The notes: generated from the letters alone by a model not told the origin. Positions 8,635 to 17,602 are shown, counted from the stretch's first letter. The stretch: 54,131 bases of DNA from Aldersonia sp. NBC_00410 (GCF_026342035.1 NZ_JAPENM010000018.1:1-54131); one strand, 5' to 3'. Numbers and translations: made by a program.

Positions 8635-8961
8635 TTAGCCGCGGCTGTGAGCTTGTGCGCCATCCGGGCCCGGGCCATTCGGAATGCCGTTGCCCGACGG
8701 CGATATCGCGCGCGGGCCGTTGCCCGACCCGTCAAGTGGGGTCCGGTGCTCCTTGTTGAGGTTCTGCTCGGCCTGTTCCAGACTTGTCCGGTGCTTCTCG
8801 TTGAGGTTCTGCTCGGCCTGTTCCAGACTTGCTGTATCGCGGGCGCCTTCAGCAGCACCCTCAGCCGCTGCGGTGCCGGCAGCGAAACCACTACCGGCGA
8901 TCACGAACGTGGCGGCGATCAAGCCACCTACCACCCGGCGAACATTCACTCGGTTAGACAT
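8635..8961 (-). CDS. small secreted protein with an internal 15-residue repeat
   Basis: 108 residues. The ATG at 8961-8959 has a strong GGGGGAAG ribosome site and begins a signal peptide (basic start, core GGLIAATFVIAGSGF, likely cleavage after TAAA). The mature protein has two nearly identical 15-residue units, SLEQAEQNLNEKHRT and SLEQAEQNLNKEHRT, predicted helical and charged, then a Gly/Pro/Asn-rich tail. Function unknown. The frame is open upstream to 9327 but without signal-peptide logic. Confidence 0.65.
   Translation of the reverse strand: MSNRVNVRRVVGGLIAATFVIAGSGFAAGTAAAEGAAEGARDTASLEQAEQNLNEKHRTSLEQAEQNLNKEHRTPLDGSGNGPRAISPSGNGIPNGPGPDGAQAHSRG
8742..8831. repeat. 45-bp tandem duplication inside the secreted protein gene
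   Basis: Two head-to-tail 45-base units (8742-8786 and 8787-8831) differ at only a few bases and encode the 15-residue protein repeat. Such a short in-frame repeat can change copy number by replication slippage. Confidence 0.8.
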
Positions 8962-9695
8962 AACTTCCCCCTGATAGACGGACTTCTCAAGTAGTGATTC
9001 ATAGGTCAAATCACACTCGCCACAGCGTAACTGACCCACCGTGCACCGAACCGGCACGGGTTTGGGGACCGACTTCAGGCGTTGCCCAGCATCGATTCGG
9101 CGCGACCCGATTTGAGCATATTGGGCGTCCTTCGTGGTCGACCGGAGCGAGGTCCCAAGGCCGGGCACAGTGCCGGGCGTCAGTTGTCGCCAGCGTCGCG
9201 GTAGGTCGGGTAGTCGAATCAACCACTGCTGTCGACCACACCAGGCTCCACACTCGGAGAGCTCAGCGATCTTCGCGCCTGGCTCGACGGTGAAGGAAAG
9301 GTCCGGTAAGGGCGCTGCATGGGACACCCCGGGAACCTTTCAGCGCGTGTCTGATGGGAACCGCCTCGCGTCGCGAGCCGAGTCGGCGGTATTGTCTGGC
9401 CTGGGGAACTTTCCGGGGGGATGCGATGCGAGCTGCCACGCTTCGGCAGAAGATCTGGGCCACGCGGCGAAACGGACGTGTGACGAGGGTGGCGCATGTC
9501 AATGCTCCTATCCCACTGTCTGAGTCTTCCGCCGAGCGCACGTAGATATTCTCTCCGATCGCCGTCTCGCTACCACGAGGGGCCGAGCGAAACCGCGGAG
9601 AGGGATTTGGCTACTCGGGAACATTCGGTGTGGTGGTCGCATCGAACGCTTGACGGCCCCGATGGGGTACCACGCACTAGGAGGAGATGAACATC
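8962..9695. other. long intergenic region, no gene supported
   Basis: About 730 bases between two divergent genes. Open frames here lack ribosome sites and have poor codon bias. It must contain the promoters of both flanking genes. An AGGAGG at 9679-9684 serves the gene at 9696. No other structure was recognised. Confidence 0.4.
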
Positions 9696-10364
9696 ATGTC
9701 GAACCAGAACGAGCAGGGCGGACCGCAGCACGGCGGACCGCAGCAGCCGGAGCAGCACGCCGGACCGCAGCACGGTGGACCGCAGCAGCCGGAGCCGGCG
9801 CACCCGGCGCCGGGCGGTGATGGTGGTCATCACATCGGCGGCATCCAGCTCCCCGAGGTGGTCGGCATTCCCGACCTCGGCGACATCCTCAACAGTCCTG
9901 GCGAGAGCGACTATTCGTCGCACACCATCCAGGTCGGAGTCGGCGCGGACACAGCCTCGGAGGTAGGCGGCGGTGTCGAGGTCTCCATCAGCGCTCCCGG
10001 GGGCGTCCCCGAGCTCAGTGTCGAGGGTGACGGGCATTTCTTGTCGCAGGGTCAGTTCGAGGCTGAAGCTGGGTACCAGGACGTTGAGGCACAGACGGAC
10101 AATCCGACTGCCGATGAACCCGGCACCCCTCAGGACGGGTCGATGACGTTGAGCGTCGAGCAGGATCAGGGTGGAGTCTCCGGATATGGCGGTGTTTACG
10201 GTTCCGGTGACTTCAATCTCGACATCAGCCCCGTGGACGGCGGGATCCCGGAAGTCGGCGTCGGTGGTCACGGAACCCTCGGCGATTTCGGCGGCATCGA
10301 CGCCGGCTTCGCCCATCAGGATGTCCAGATCGACCACGACGGTAGTGCTGACGGAGCTTGGTGA
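9696..10364 (+). CDS. Gly/His/Gln-rich repetitive protein
   Basis: 222 residues. The N-terminus carries a duplicated GGPQHGGPQQPE block separated by QHA. The rest is Gly-, Asp- and Val-rich with repeated V-x-V-G-G and SISAPGG/DISPVDGG motifs and alternating beta-like residues (GVGADTASEVGGGVEVSISA in part). No signal peptide or membrane segment. Two ATGs are close: 9687 is only 2 bases from the AGGAGG, so the ATG at 9696 is preferred. In composition it recalls IniB, the Gly-rich partner of the mycobacterial dynamin-like IniA/IniC, and it lies near a dynamin gene. That link is only suggestive. Confidence 0.55.
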   Translation: MSNQNEQGGPQHGGPQQPEQHAGPQHGGPQQPEPAHPAPGGDGGHHIGGIQLPEVVGIPDLGDILNSPGESDYSSHTIQVGVGADTASEVGGGVEVSISAPGGVPELSVEGDGHFLSQGQFEAEAGYQDVEAQTDNPTADEPGTPQDGSMTLSVEQDQGGVSGYGGVYGSGDFNLDISPVDGGIPEVGVGGHGTLGDFGGIDAGFAHQDVQIDHDGSADGAW

Positions 10365-10771
10365 CTTCCCGCCCGACCGTGCGGACCTATCGCAGCGCTC
10401 GCACCTCCGGCGGAGTCGGTGGGGTGGTGGTTGAGGTCGCCGACGACGGCGTCGTGCAGGGTGTGCTACGCCATCAGCTCTGGAGTTCCCCGACCGGGAT
10501 GCAGTGGGGCTTTCGCGGCCAGGGGCCGCGTGATCTAGCGCGGTCTCTGCTCATCGACGCCACCGGTGATCTGTTGACCTGCAGCGCATGCCACGGCCGG
10601 GGTGGACAGGCAGAATGCCGATCCTGTCGCGGCGGTTACACACTCGCCGTAACAGAAGAGGCCGCGTTCGAAGCCGAGGTCGTCTCTGGTCTGGGCCCGC
10701 AATGGAGTCTCACCCGCGAGGAAATCTGCCGTTGGCGCGAGGCGCGCCACGCCCCGGACGCGACTGTGTAA
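10361..10771 (+). CDS. DUF6166-like protein with CxxC zinc motifs
   Basis: 136 residues. The GTG at 10361 overlaps the previous stop (GTGA). The segment SPTGMQWGFRGQGPRDLARSLL matches the F-x-W-GY-G-SGPADLALS-L core of DUF6166, a family frequent on actinobacterial plasmids and phages. A DnaJ-like zinc ribbon follows (CSACHGRGG, then CRSCRGGY), inserted before the family's usual end (FEAEVVSGL...WSLTREEICRW). Function of the family is unknown. The inserted zinc motif is unusual. Confidence 0.6.
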   Translation: MTSRPTVRTYRSARTSGGVGGVVVEVADDGVVQGVLRHQLWSSPTGMQWGFRGQGPRDLARSLLIDATGDLLTCSACHGRGGQAECRSCRGGYTLAVTEEAAFEAEVVSGLGPQWSLTREEICRWREARHAPDATV

Positions 10772-11270
10772 CTGCCGCCATCCCTTTCGTCCCACTCAGA
10801 TGCTGCCTGGACGCGGTCTCGATCGATCGGGCCCAAGGGGCCTGCGGTGTTCGATTGCGGCTGTGCGGTAGGTCATTCCATTCCCGTTGTCCGAATGGCG
10901 TTATGGATGTGCAGTCCCGTTCCTAGGCTTCTCGCGGGCCAGTGGCGGTCTAGGTGCTAGATGACACCGGTTCGGTTGTTCCAGCCGGTGGTGCCGTTCT
11001 CAACCGTGACAGGTGGATGCGCCTTTTGGGGCCGAGTTGAGCAACGCAGTGCCGGAGCCGATTTCGCTCGCCCTGGTCTCAGCTGCATCCGGTCGTCAAC
11101 GATGGGAATTGCAGACGATGGTCGCATCCTCACGGGCGAAGCGATCCCATGTTACTCGATGCCCGGACCACTGTTGGCGGGCCGGGCTCGGTGGAGTTGA
11201 CAGTCGGATACACAACGGGGATAGTGCATTTCAGCTCATGGGGAGATGAGCGGAGGGGGGGTGAACGACT
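10772..11270. other. intergenic region before the MBL operon
   Basis: About 500 bases with no convincing gene: short open frames have no ribosome site and mixed codon bias. It presumably carries the promoter of the peptide/MBL operon. A purine-rich GGAGGGGGG at 11252-11260 is the ribosome site of the peptide gene that follows. Confidence 0.35.
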
Positions 11271-11411
11271 ATGGATTCGAAATCCAAGCTAGGTTCCGCC
11301 GATGTGGCCGCGCTGCGTGCTGCTGTGAAGGCGATGAAGAAACAGGGTGCCGCCAAACGGATCGGCGCTACAGGACCGGGGTTCAGCGTGCCGGCGTACT
11401 ACGTACGCTGA
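11271..11411 (+). CDS. 46-residue basic peptide, possible precursor peptide
   Basis: The ATG at 11271 lies about 10 bases after a GGAGGGGGGG/GTGA ribosome site and encodes 46 residues. Residues 1-30 are Lys/Ala-rich and helical (SADVAALRAAVKAMKKQGAAK); the last 16 are different: GATGPGFSVPAYYVR with two adjacent Tyr. A helical leader and a short Gly/Pro/aromatic core, directly before two metal-enzyme genes, a kinase and an exporter, is how a ribosomally made natural product (RiPP) precursor often looks. No Cys is present. An overlapping frame beginning at 11246 would give a Cys-rich 60-residue product with no helical leader and a poorer ribosome site. Function is inference. Confidence 0.5.
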   Translation: MDSKSKLGSADVAALRAAVKAMKKQGAAKRIGATGPGFSVPAYYVR

Positions 11412-11603
11412 TCGAGCGTGAGCCTTGACGGTTCGGGGTGGGCGTACGGCACTTTAGGGCGCCGCGCGTCCACCCGCCGGACCGGCGCCGTGCCCATTCA
11501 GCAGTCCACGTAAGTTGCTTCGCTGCAGGTTATCCCCCTCGCGCATCGTATCGGAGGACGGGGGCCTCGCACTGCTGCGGACCTGGAATTCAATTGGAGA
11601 TTG

Positions 11604-13100
11604 GTGAGGTTCAGCTTTCTCGGTCACAATGGCTTCGCTCTCGGAGACCAGGATTCACCGGTCCTGATCGATGCGATCCTGTTCCCGCGCTACGGTGAGG
11701 AATACACCTCCAGTCCGGTGGAGATCTATCCGCCCCGCTGGATAGACAGGGCTTCGGTACCCACTCCCGCCGCAGTAGTGATCTCCCACGAGCATTCTGA
11801 TCACTTCCATCTTCCGTCGCTCGATCTGCTACCTCGCAACGTGCCTATCGTCGTGGGGCCGACGATGATTCAGACTGTGGTCGACTGCGTCGAATCGCTC
11901 GGGTTCGAGGTCGTGCGGGTGCCCTTCGGGCAACCGGCCGTGTTCGGCGACGTCCTTATCACGCTGTATCCGCCTGGGCGAGGCACCGTCCTTTGGGAGA
12001 GCCGCGTCAGCCAGGTCTATGCCCGGGATGCGGCGGATCCCGACGCGTCCGGACTGTTCCTCGGCATCGACGCACTCGTGTCGGACACCTTCATCGACGA
12101 CCTGGACCAGGGACTTGTACCACCCCCGGCGGCCGTTGCGGTCAGCAACAATGCGCAGGTCACTCCGCCGGGCGTGCTCGGTTCGCTGGGCAATCTCAAA
12201 GAGTTCTACGTCCGCGACAAAGCGCGCCCTAAGGCGCTGGGCTACTCACCTTTCGCCGGGCTCGACATCGTGTACGAGCTGCTGGATGGGACCTTGCGTA
12301 GCGCAGAAGGTTTCGCGGATAGCCATTTCCTCATCTGCGGCGGGGGGTTCCTCAAGGACTACGAGCAGATGGGACCGTTCCCGTTCTCTGAACAGAAACA
12401 GGTTGCGGCGGCCGCCCAAACGTTGGTGCGCAAGATGACCGTCGTCGGGCCGGAACCCGGTGATCTCATCGACGCGACGGTTCACGGCATCGCCGTGGTC
12501 GGGCGCCTCGAATGGCTTGGCACCGATTACGAGCGCTTCAACGAGTTGCAGGATCGTCGTGCGTCGTTCCTCCTGTCGGGTGAGCCGATCCCGATGAAGC
12601 ACTTGATCAGCGCGACGACACCCGGATCAGAAACGGCGGCAATCGCACTCATTGTCGAGAATCTCGACTACTTGGCGAAAGCGATCCTTCTTGCCCCACT
12701 GGGCACCGCGTTGCTGACGCTCAGTCAGGATGGCTCGCCCACGCATCCGTTCGTGCTCAAGCTGCTGTGCTCCGAACGCACCGATGTGAGTCTCGCGCTC
12801 GACGTTTGCAGTGGTCGGTTCGTCGAGGTAGCCGATCTGCCTATCGGCGATGCGGTCCGGGAGCATGATTTCGGAATACTTGTGCACGCAACCGATTTCG
12901 CGGGGGTACTTCGAGGTGATCTGCAGATCTGGGATATTGTCGGCGTGGCGATGTGGTCGTGGTACGAGGGCCCGTCCTTCGAGTCTCCGGTCGCGGTAAT
13001 GTACGCCGCCTACGGTGAGCAAATCCGGCCCGACATTGCCTGCAAGGCGTACCACGCCCAGCTCGCATCGATCGCAGCGAAGAGGGATCTGGTCAATTGA
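11604..13100 (+). CDS. metallo-beta-lactamase-fold enzyme, copy 1
   Basis: 498 residues from GTG 11604 (GGAG four bases upstream; a TTG at 11601 is the alternative). It starts with the MBL strand RFSFLGHNGFAL. The metal motif H-x-H-x-D-H is intact: H62, H64, D66, H67 (SHEHSDH). A later conserved segment reads SNNAQ (N182), where the sister protein has THNAQ. GIDALVSDTF (D161) may add a ligand. The fold resembles UlaG/CMP-NeuAc-hydroxylase-type MBL proteins. Residues ~340-498 form a separate domain with VLRGDLQIWDIVG, somewhat like an SCP2-type lipid-binding domain. It could be a hydrolase or a diiron oxygenase (CmlA/CMAH style). First enzyme of the operon, coupled to the next gene by TTGA. 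Confidence 0.75.
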   Translation: MRFSFLGHNGFALGDQDSPVLIDAILFPRYGEEYTSSPVEIYPPRWIDRASVPTPAAVVISHEHSDHFHLPSLDLLPRNVPIVVGPTMIQTVVDCVESLGFEVVRVPFGQPAVFGDVLITLYPPGRGTVLWESRVSQVYARDAADPDASGLFLGIDALVSDTFIDDLDQGLVPPPAAVAVSNNAQVTPPGVLGSLGNLKEFYVRDKARPKALGYSPFAGLDIVYELLDGTLRSAEGFADSHFLICGGGFLKDYEQMGPFPFSEQKQVAAAAQTLVRKMTVVGPEPGDLIDATVHGIAVVGRLEWLGTDYERFNELQDRRASFLLSGEPIPMKHLISATTPGSETAAIALIVENLDYLAKAILLAPLGTALLTLSQDGSPTHPFVLKLLCSERTDVSLALDVCSGRFVEVADLPIGDAVREHDFGILVHATDFAGVLRGDLQIWDIVGVAMWSWYEGPSFESPVAVMYAAYGEQIRPDIACKAYHAQLASIAAKRDLVN

Positions 13101-14494
13101 GTTCTACGCTGACTTTTATCGGTCAACAGTCGTGGCTGCTGCAGTCCGCCGGCGCCACGGTGTTGGTCGATCCCGTTCTCACCGATTCGTTCGGCAACTC
13201 CGAGCGGCTGCGTTTCGAGATCTATCCACCTCGCAGCGTCGACCTCGCGAGGATCCCCCGCCTGGATGCGGTGGTCGTCACCAACGAGCATCTCGACCAC
13301 CTGCACCTTCCGTCGCTGCGGTTGCTCGGCAATCGCGCCCCGGTGATCTTGCCCGCATCGACGCCCACCGTCTGCGTCGATGCAGTCGAAGCGATCGGTA
13401 CTGATGTCGTTCTACTGAAGCCGAACGAGAACTACGCCATCGGCGAAGGGCACCTGCGGTTCCTGGCAGGAGCAGGCACTGTGCCGGTTTGGGAAAGCCG
13501 CGTCCACAGCGTATGGCTCGGTCCTGCAGGGCTGGACCGTGATGGGGTGCTGATCCAATCGGACACCGAACTCGGGGACGCCGTCGCCCACCTGAGGCCC
13601 GACGCCCTGGTGGTCACTCACAATGCACAGATCCCGCCGGCGGGCCACCTCGGCGCATTCGACAACCTCCTGCCGATACCGTCGGGCTACGGGCATCGCA
13701 CGACCGGACTGGAGATCCTGCGGCAACTGCTCGCAGATAGCACCTCGCGAGTCTCCGGGACGCGATACATCCTGTTCAGCGGCGGCGGATACACACAGAA
13801 CCCGCCGAAACACGGTCGATTCCTGTGGGACGACTACAAGGAGCTGGCCGACGCGGCGAACACCCTGTCCATCGAGGGGACCGTAATCGGGCTCCGCCCA
13901 GGCGAATCGTTCACGACGGGACCTCAGTCGGGGTGTGGCACAGCCGATTGGATCACGGCCCGTACCTTGGCTGCCCCGCCGACGGCCTCGGACAAGGACG
14001 ACACAGCCGAACCCGACCTTGCCGAAGACTTCAGTCCACTGTTCGCCCCCGAGGAGGGTGACAGCGAATTGATCGATCGCGAACTACATCAGGCGGCGCC
14101 ACACCTGATGCTGTCCGCGCTCGGGCGCGGGCTGATCGAGGTGAGCGAGTACCTCGGCAACCCCACCGGTGCACACCGATTCGCGATCCACCTGAGAGGT
14201 GACACCGAACGGCTCGTCGCACTCAATTTCAACACCGCTCGGTTCGAAGATATCGAGGGCGGCCTACGGGACGCTCTATTCGCAATCCCATCCGGAATCG
14301 ATGTCTGGGCTTGCGATCTCGCCGCCGTCCTGTGCGGAAAGATCCATATTTGGGAGCTGGCCGTCAGCCGAATGCGTCAGTGGTATGTGGGAGACGCGAC
14401 GGCCTCGCCGGTCGCGTTCTTGTACGGGTACCTCAGCGAACAGTTGCGTCCAGACCTTGCTCGCCAGCTGTATCGCGAGGATACCGCGGGTTGA
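13097..14494 (+). CDS. metallo-beta-lactamase-fold enzyme, copy 2
   Basis: 465 residues. It starts at TTG 13097, overlapping the previous TGA. It is paralogous to copy 1 along its whole length: EIYPPR, HLPSL-LL, VWESRV, NAQ-PP-G, GGG-xxx and a C-terminal domain with LCGKIHIWELAVSRMRQWY. The metal motif is altered: N63-E64-H65-L66-D67-H68, so the first His is Asn. THNAQ (H175) restores a His exactly where copy 1 has Asn. Each paralogue therefore lacks a different ligand candidate, hinting at mononuclear sites, a heterodimer, or different chemistry. It is coupled to the kinase gene by another TTGA overlap. Confidence 0.75.
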   Translation: MSSTLTFIGQQSWLLQSAGATVLVDPVLTDSFGNSERLRFEIYPPRSVDLARIPRLDAVVVTNEHLDHLHLPSLRLLGNRAPVILPASTPTVCVDAVEAIGTDVVLLKPNENYAIGEGHLRFLAGAGTVPVWESRVHSVWLGPAGLDRDGVLIQSDTELGDAVAHLRPDALVVTHNAQIPPAGHLGAFDNLLPIPSGYGHRTTGLEILRQLLADSTSRVSGTRYILFSGGGYTQNPPKHGRFLWDDYKELADAANTLSIEGTVIGLRPGESFTTGPQSGCGTADWITARTLAAPPTASDKDDTAEPDLAEDFSPLFAPEEGDSELIDRELHQAAPHLMLSALGRGLIEVSEYLGNPTGAHRFAIHLRGDTERLVALNFNTARFEDIEGGLRDALFAIPSGIDVWACDLAAVLCGKIHIWELAVSRMRQWYVGDATASPVAFLYGYLSEQLRPDLARQLYREDTAG

Positions 14495-15072
14495 ATCGAG
14501 TCATCGTCGTCGGACCACCAGGAGCAGGCAAGAGCACGTTCGCCGCCGCGCTGTCCGCCGAGCTGGGTATGACACTGATCTCGGTCGATGCTGACCGCGG
14601 CATTCTCTACGGCCCCGAATACCGTCAAAACGATGCGGACACCGTGTTCAGCCGCGGAGGAGCGCCGGCGCTGCATGCTTACGAATCACCGTTCGAACTG
14701 CGTGCGCTGACCGCTCTTTCCGAATACGAGGGACGGGCAGTGATCGACACCGGCGGTGGTTTGCTGTGGCAACGAACTCCCGCGTCCCGAGCGCAGCTAC
14801 AGCACCATCTGCGCGGTGCAGACTGCACCGTTCTCTGCCTACCAGGTGATGAGCGCACACCTGCGGCGGAAGTCACCGCAGTACTGGTCGAACGCCTGCG
14901 AGAGCGTGCCCAGTTCGATGCCACTGTCGCAGACTGGTTGGATGCCGATGGAATCAAGCTGACCGCTCGGCTCGTACACGCAGCCAACGCCATCCGACCG
15001 GCATGCGATATGGTTATCGATACCAGATCGCCGGAGTGGGGCACTGTCTGCGATCCTTCAGCACCCGAGTAA
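14491..15072 (+). CDS. shikimate-kinase-like P-loop kinase
   Basis: 193 residues from TTG 14491, overlapping the MBL stop (TTGA). Walker A is GPPGAGKST (8-16). SVDADRG (31-37) fits the acceptor-binding region and IDTGGG (85-90) matches the D-x-x-GGG motif of shikimate kinase. The shikimate-specific Arg residues cannot be assigned, so the substrate may be another small hydroxylated molecule or the peptide product. In the operon it could phosphorylate an intermediate or give self-protection. Confidence 0.7.
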   Translation: MNRVIVVGPPGAGKSTFAAALSAELGMTLISVDADRGILYGPEYRQNDADTVFSRGGAPALHAYESPFELRALTALSEYEGRAVIDTGGGLLWQRTPASRAQLQHHLRGADCTVLCLPGDERTPAAEVTAVLVERLRERAQFDATVADWLDADGIKLTARLVHAANAIRPACDMVIDTRSPEWGTVCDPSAPE

Positions 15073-15081
15073 GGCCGATGT

Positions 15082-16365
15082 GTGAGCATGGGTCTGCGGC
15101 CGGGCAAATTTCGCATCACAACTAACGCGGACGGGGGTGGAACGGTGCAGGCGATCCTTCTCCCGCTACGGCACAGCGCATTTCGACGAGTGTGGCTGGG
15201 GCAGCTCGTCAACATCATCGGCGACGCGATCTTCGCGATCGCGATCGCGCTCTACCTGGTGCCACGCCCCGACGCCGCATCCACGATAGGGCTCGTGCTC
15301 GCGGCGAGCGCGCTCGGCGGGATCGTGTCATTGCTGTTCGCCGGGGCGCTCGCCGATCGCCACCGCCGCAGCCGGCTGATCATTGTCTCCGACCTCATCC
15401 GCGCGGGCGCATTGGCTACGATCATCGTCCTCGGGCCGGAGGCGCCACAGTTCGCGCTCACCGCATGCGCGGCGGTCCTCGGCATTGGCAGTGGCCTCTA
15501 CCGGCCCGCCTACATGGCGATGCTCCCAACGCTCGTGCCGACGGAGGCACTGCCCGGCGTCAACGCATTACGCACGCTGACCGGGCGGTTCTCGATGATC
15601 CTCGGCGGCCTTGCGGCGGGGGTACTGTCCATCTGGTTCACTCCGCGGACGATCCTCGTCCTCGACCTGATCACCTTCGCGGTCAGTGTCGTGACGCTCA
15701 TCGGTGTCAGTGATGTAATGCCACGCAGCGACATTCGTCGATCACTCGCTCATGACGTCGCCGCTGGATTCGGCTACATCATCGAGCGGCGATGGATTCT
15801 CGCAGTCATGCTGCAGGGAATGGTCCAGATCGCCGTCGTCGCCGGCCCGGTGTCGATCTGCTTGCCGCTGCTGCTGGTGGGGAAACAGGGGATCTGGTAC
15901 GGGCTCGCTGTATCGGTCGAGGCAGTCGGCGCCATGCTCGGTGCGACGGTGAGCGCATCGCGCACGCCTCGTCGCCCCGGTGCAGTCGCGATGCTCGCGT
16001 TGCTGTGCCAAACACCGCAACTCGTCGCGATCGCACTCCAGGCGCACCCCGCGGTCATCGTCGCATTCTCCGGGCTCGCGGGTGTCGGCTTAGCGGCGTT
16101 CGCGGTGCTGTGGACGACGGCCCTGCAGAACCACGTCGCACCCGAACAATTGGGGCGCGTGTTCGCGATGGATCAGCTGACGGCCACCGGATTGAGCCCT
16201 GTCGGGCTCATCATCGCTGGATGGCTTATCGCCACCGTCGGAATCTCCAGCGCGGCATGGGTCGCCGCGGGAGTACTGGTGGTATCGGTGATTGCCGTTC
16301 TACCGGTCGCCGGCGTCATCACCTTCCGCGACGCCGAGGCAGAGGCATCGGTAGTCCCGAGATAG
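15082..16365 (+). CDS. MFS transporter, drug/siderophore exporter type
   Basis: 427 residues with about 12 hydrophobic helices. After PLRHSAFRRVWLGQLVNIIGD comes the first helix; the loop between helices 2 and 3 reads GALADRHRRSRLI, the MFS motif A. The closest general type is the DHA3/EntS-like exporters. The start is uncertain: GTG 15082, ATG 15088 or GTG 15145. The last would remove 21 non-hydrophobic residues. It lies 9 bases after the kinase gene and ends the operon. The likely role is export of the operon's product. Confidence 0.82.
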   Translation: MSMGLRPGKFRITTNADGGGTVQAILLPLRHSAFRRVWLGQLVNIIGDAIFAIAIALYLVPRPDAASTIGLVLAASALGGIVSLLFAGALADRHRRSRLIIVSDLIRAGALATIIVLGPEAPQFALTACAAVLGIGSGLYRPAYMAMLPTLVPTEALPGVNALRTLTGRFSMILGGLAAGVLSIWFTPRTILVLDLITFAVSVVTLIGVSDVMPRSDIRRSLAHDVAAGFGYIIERRWILAVMLQGMVQIAVVAGPVSICLPLLLVGKQGIWYGLAVSVEAVGAMLGATVSASRTPRRPGAVAMLALLCQTPQLVAIALQAHPAVIVAFSGLAGVGLAAFAVLWTTALQNHVAPEQLGRVFAMDQLTATGLSPVGLIIAGWLIATVGISSAAWVAAGVLVVSVIAVLPVAGVITFRDAEAEASVVPR

Positions 16366-16696
16366 AGCCCGGCGACGAGCCGAGCGGGATGTCCACGTGG
16401 TAGACGATCAGTGCGCTGGCATGGCGACGCCGAGGTGGTGTTCGTCGAGCTGCGACTGCACGCGAGCTGAGGTGCACGACAGATCGAGTGGGCGTGTGTG
16501 GACCGCCTGTTTCTGCGCGATAGAAAGGCCTCAGAGCGGTACGCATTCTTCGACCCGTTACCGCTGCTGCTGGCAATGCCCAGACACCCGTCCGGTGTGG
16601 CGGTCGTGGTGCTCGGGCGGCACCCGCCCCTGGCGATACGGCCACCACCGCTGATTCTCCCCTCCACTCAAGCACCATCACCCGGAGCGCATCATC
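16366..16696. other. intergenic region, no gene supported
   Basis: About 330 bases between the MFS gene and the reductase gene. Short frames here are Arg/Cys-rich shadows. No hairpin or clear ribosome site is seen. Confidence 0.4.
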
Positions 16697-17602
16697 ATGA
16701 AAATCCTGATCGTCGGAGCGAGCGGCTACAACGGCAGCCGCGTGGCCGCTCAACTGGTAGAGCAAGGTCATTGGGTGCGAGGGTTCGTCCGCGATCCTCG
16801 ACGAGCCCCAGCCGGATTACACGACGTGGTCGTCGGAGACGTCACGACCGGAGCCGGCCTGCCTGAAGCGCTGACCGACATAGATGTCGCCTACTATTTC
16901 GTCCATTCCCTGGACTCCCCCGATCAAGACGACCGTGACCTGGCCGCAGCCCGCCACTTCGTGTCCGCAGCGACCGCGTCCGCGCTGCCGCGCGGCGTGT
17001 TCTTCACCACCCTCCGCGCCCCCGACTGCACAACTACGCCGCTCTACCAACGCAACCGGCTCACCGTCGAACACGAACTCCTCGCCGGCATTCCCGGGAT
17101 GACCGCCGTCCGAGCCGGAATGGTTCTCGGCGACCAATCGCGAGGAATGCGGCCCTACCTGCAACTCATCCGACGCGCACCGGTGATCCCGATGGGGCCG
17201 TGGCGCCGACACCGTATGGCAGTCGTCGACATCACCACCACCACTGCATGTCTGGTGTATGCCGGAACCAACCCCGCCCCAGTCGGTCGAACCGTCGACG
17301 TCCCAGCATCGGGCGAACCGACCCACGAACAGCTCGTCCGTGCCATCATGGACACCCTCAACAATCACAAACCTATCGTGCGGATGCCTTGGAGCACGCC
17401 CACTCTCGACGCGTTCCTCACCTCTCGATTTACCGACGACTCGTTCCACTTCAGCCGGCACCTCGCCAGCATCAATCGCTTCGACTACGTCGTCGACCCC
17501 ACACGCGCCAAACCGTTCGCGCACATCACGCCGCTCCCACTTCAGGCTGCGTTGGACCTGGCGGTCAACGACGGTCCTATCCCCTACCCCCGGACACGGT
17601 GA
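16697..17602 (+). CDS. NmrA/atypical SDR-family NAD(P)-binding protein
   Basis: 301 residues. A Rossmann nucleotide site GASGYNGS (7-14) follows strand MKILIV. VAYYFVHSLDSPDQDDRDLAAARHF resembles atypical SDR proteins with NmrA/ubiquinone-binding-like folds, and Tyr/Lys catalysis is not obvious (YQRNRLTVEHELL). Probably a quinone or nucleotide-sugar reductase, or a redox-sensing binding protein. Its TGA overlaps the ATG of the broken glycosyltransferase, so the two once formed an operon. Confidence 0.7.
   Translation: MKILIVGASGYNGSRVAAQLVEQGHWVRGFVRDPRRAPAGLHDVVVGDVTTGAGLPEALTDIDVAYYFVHSLDSPDQDDRDLAAARHFVSAATASALPRGVFFTTLRAPDCTTTPLYQRNRLTVEHELLAGIPGMTAVRAGMVLGDQSRGMRPYLQLIRRAPVIPMGPWRRHRMAVVDITTTTACLVYAGTNPAPVGRTVDVPASGEPTHEQLVRAIMDTLNNHKPIVRMPWSTPTLDAFLTSRFTDDSFHFSRHLASINRFDYVVDPTRAKPFAHITPLPLQAALDLAVNDGPIPYPRTR

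Noticed and set aside
11246-11428. Cys-rich 60-residue ORF overlapping the 46-residue peptide
   Set aside because: Poorer ribosome site and shadow-like Arg/Cys composition; kept only as an alternative in the peptide entry.
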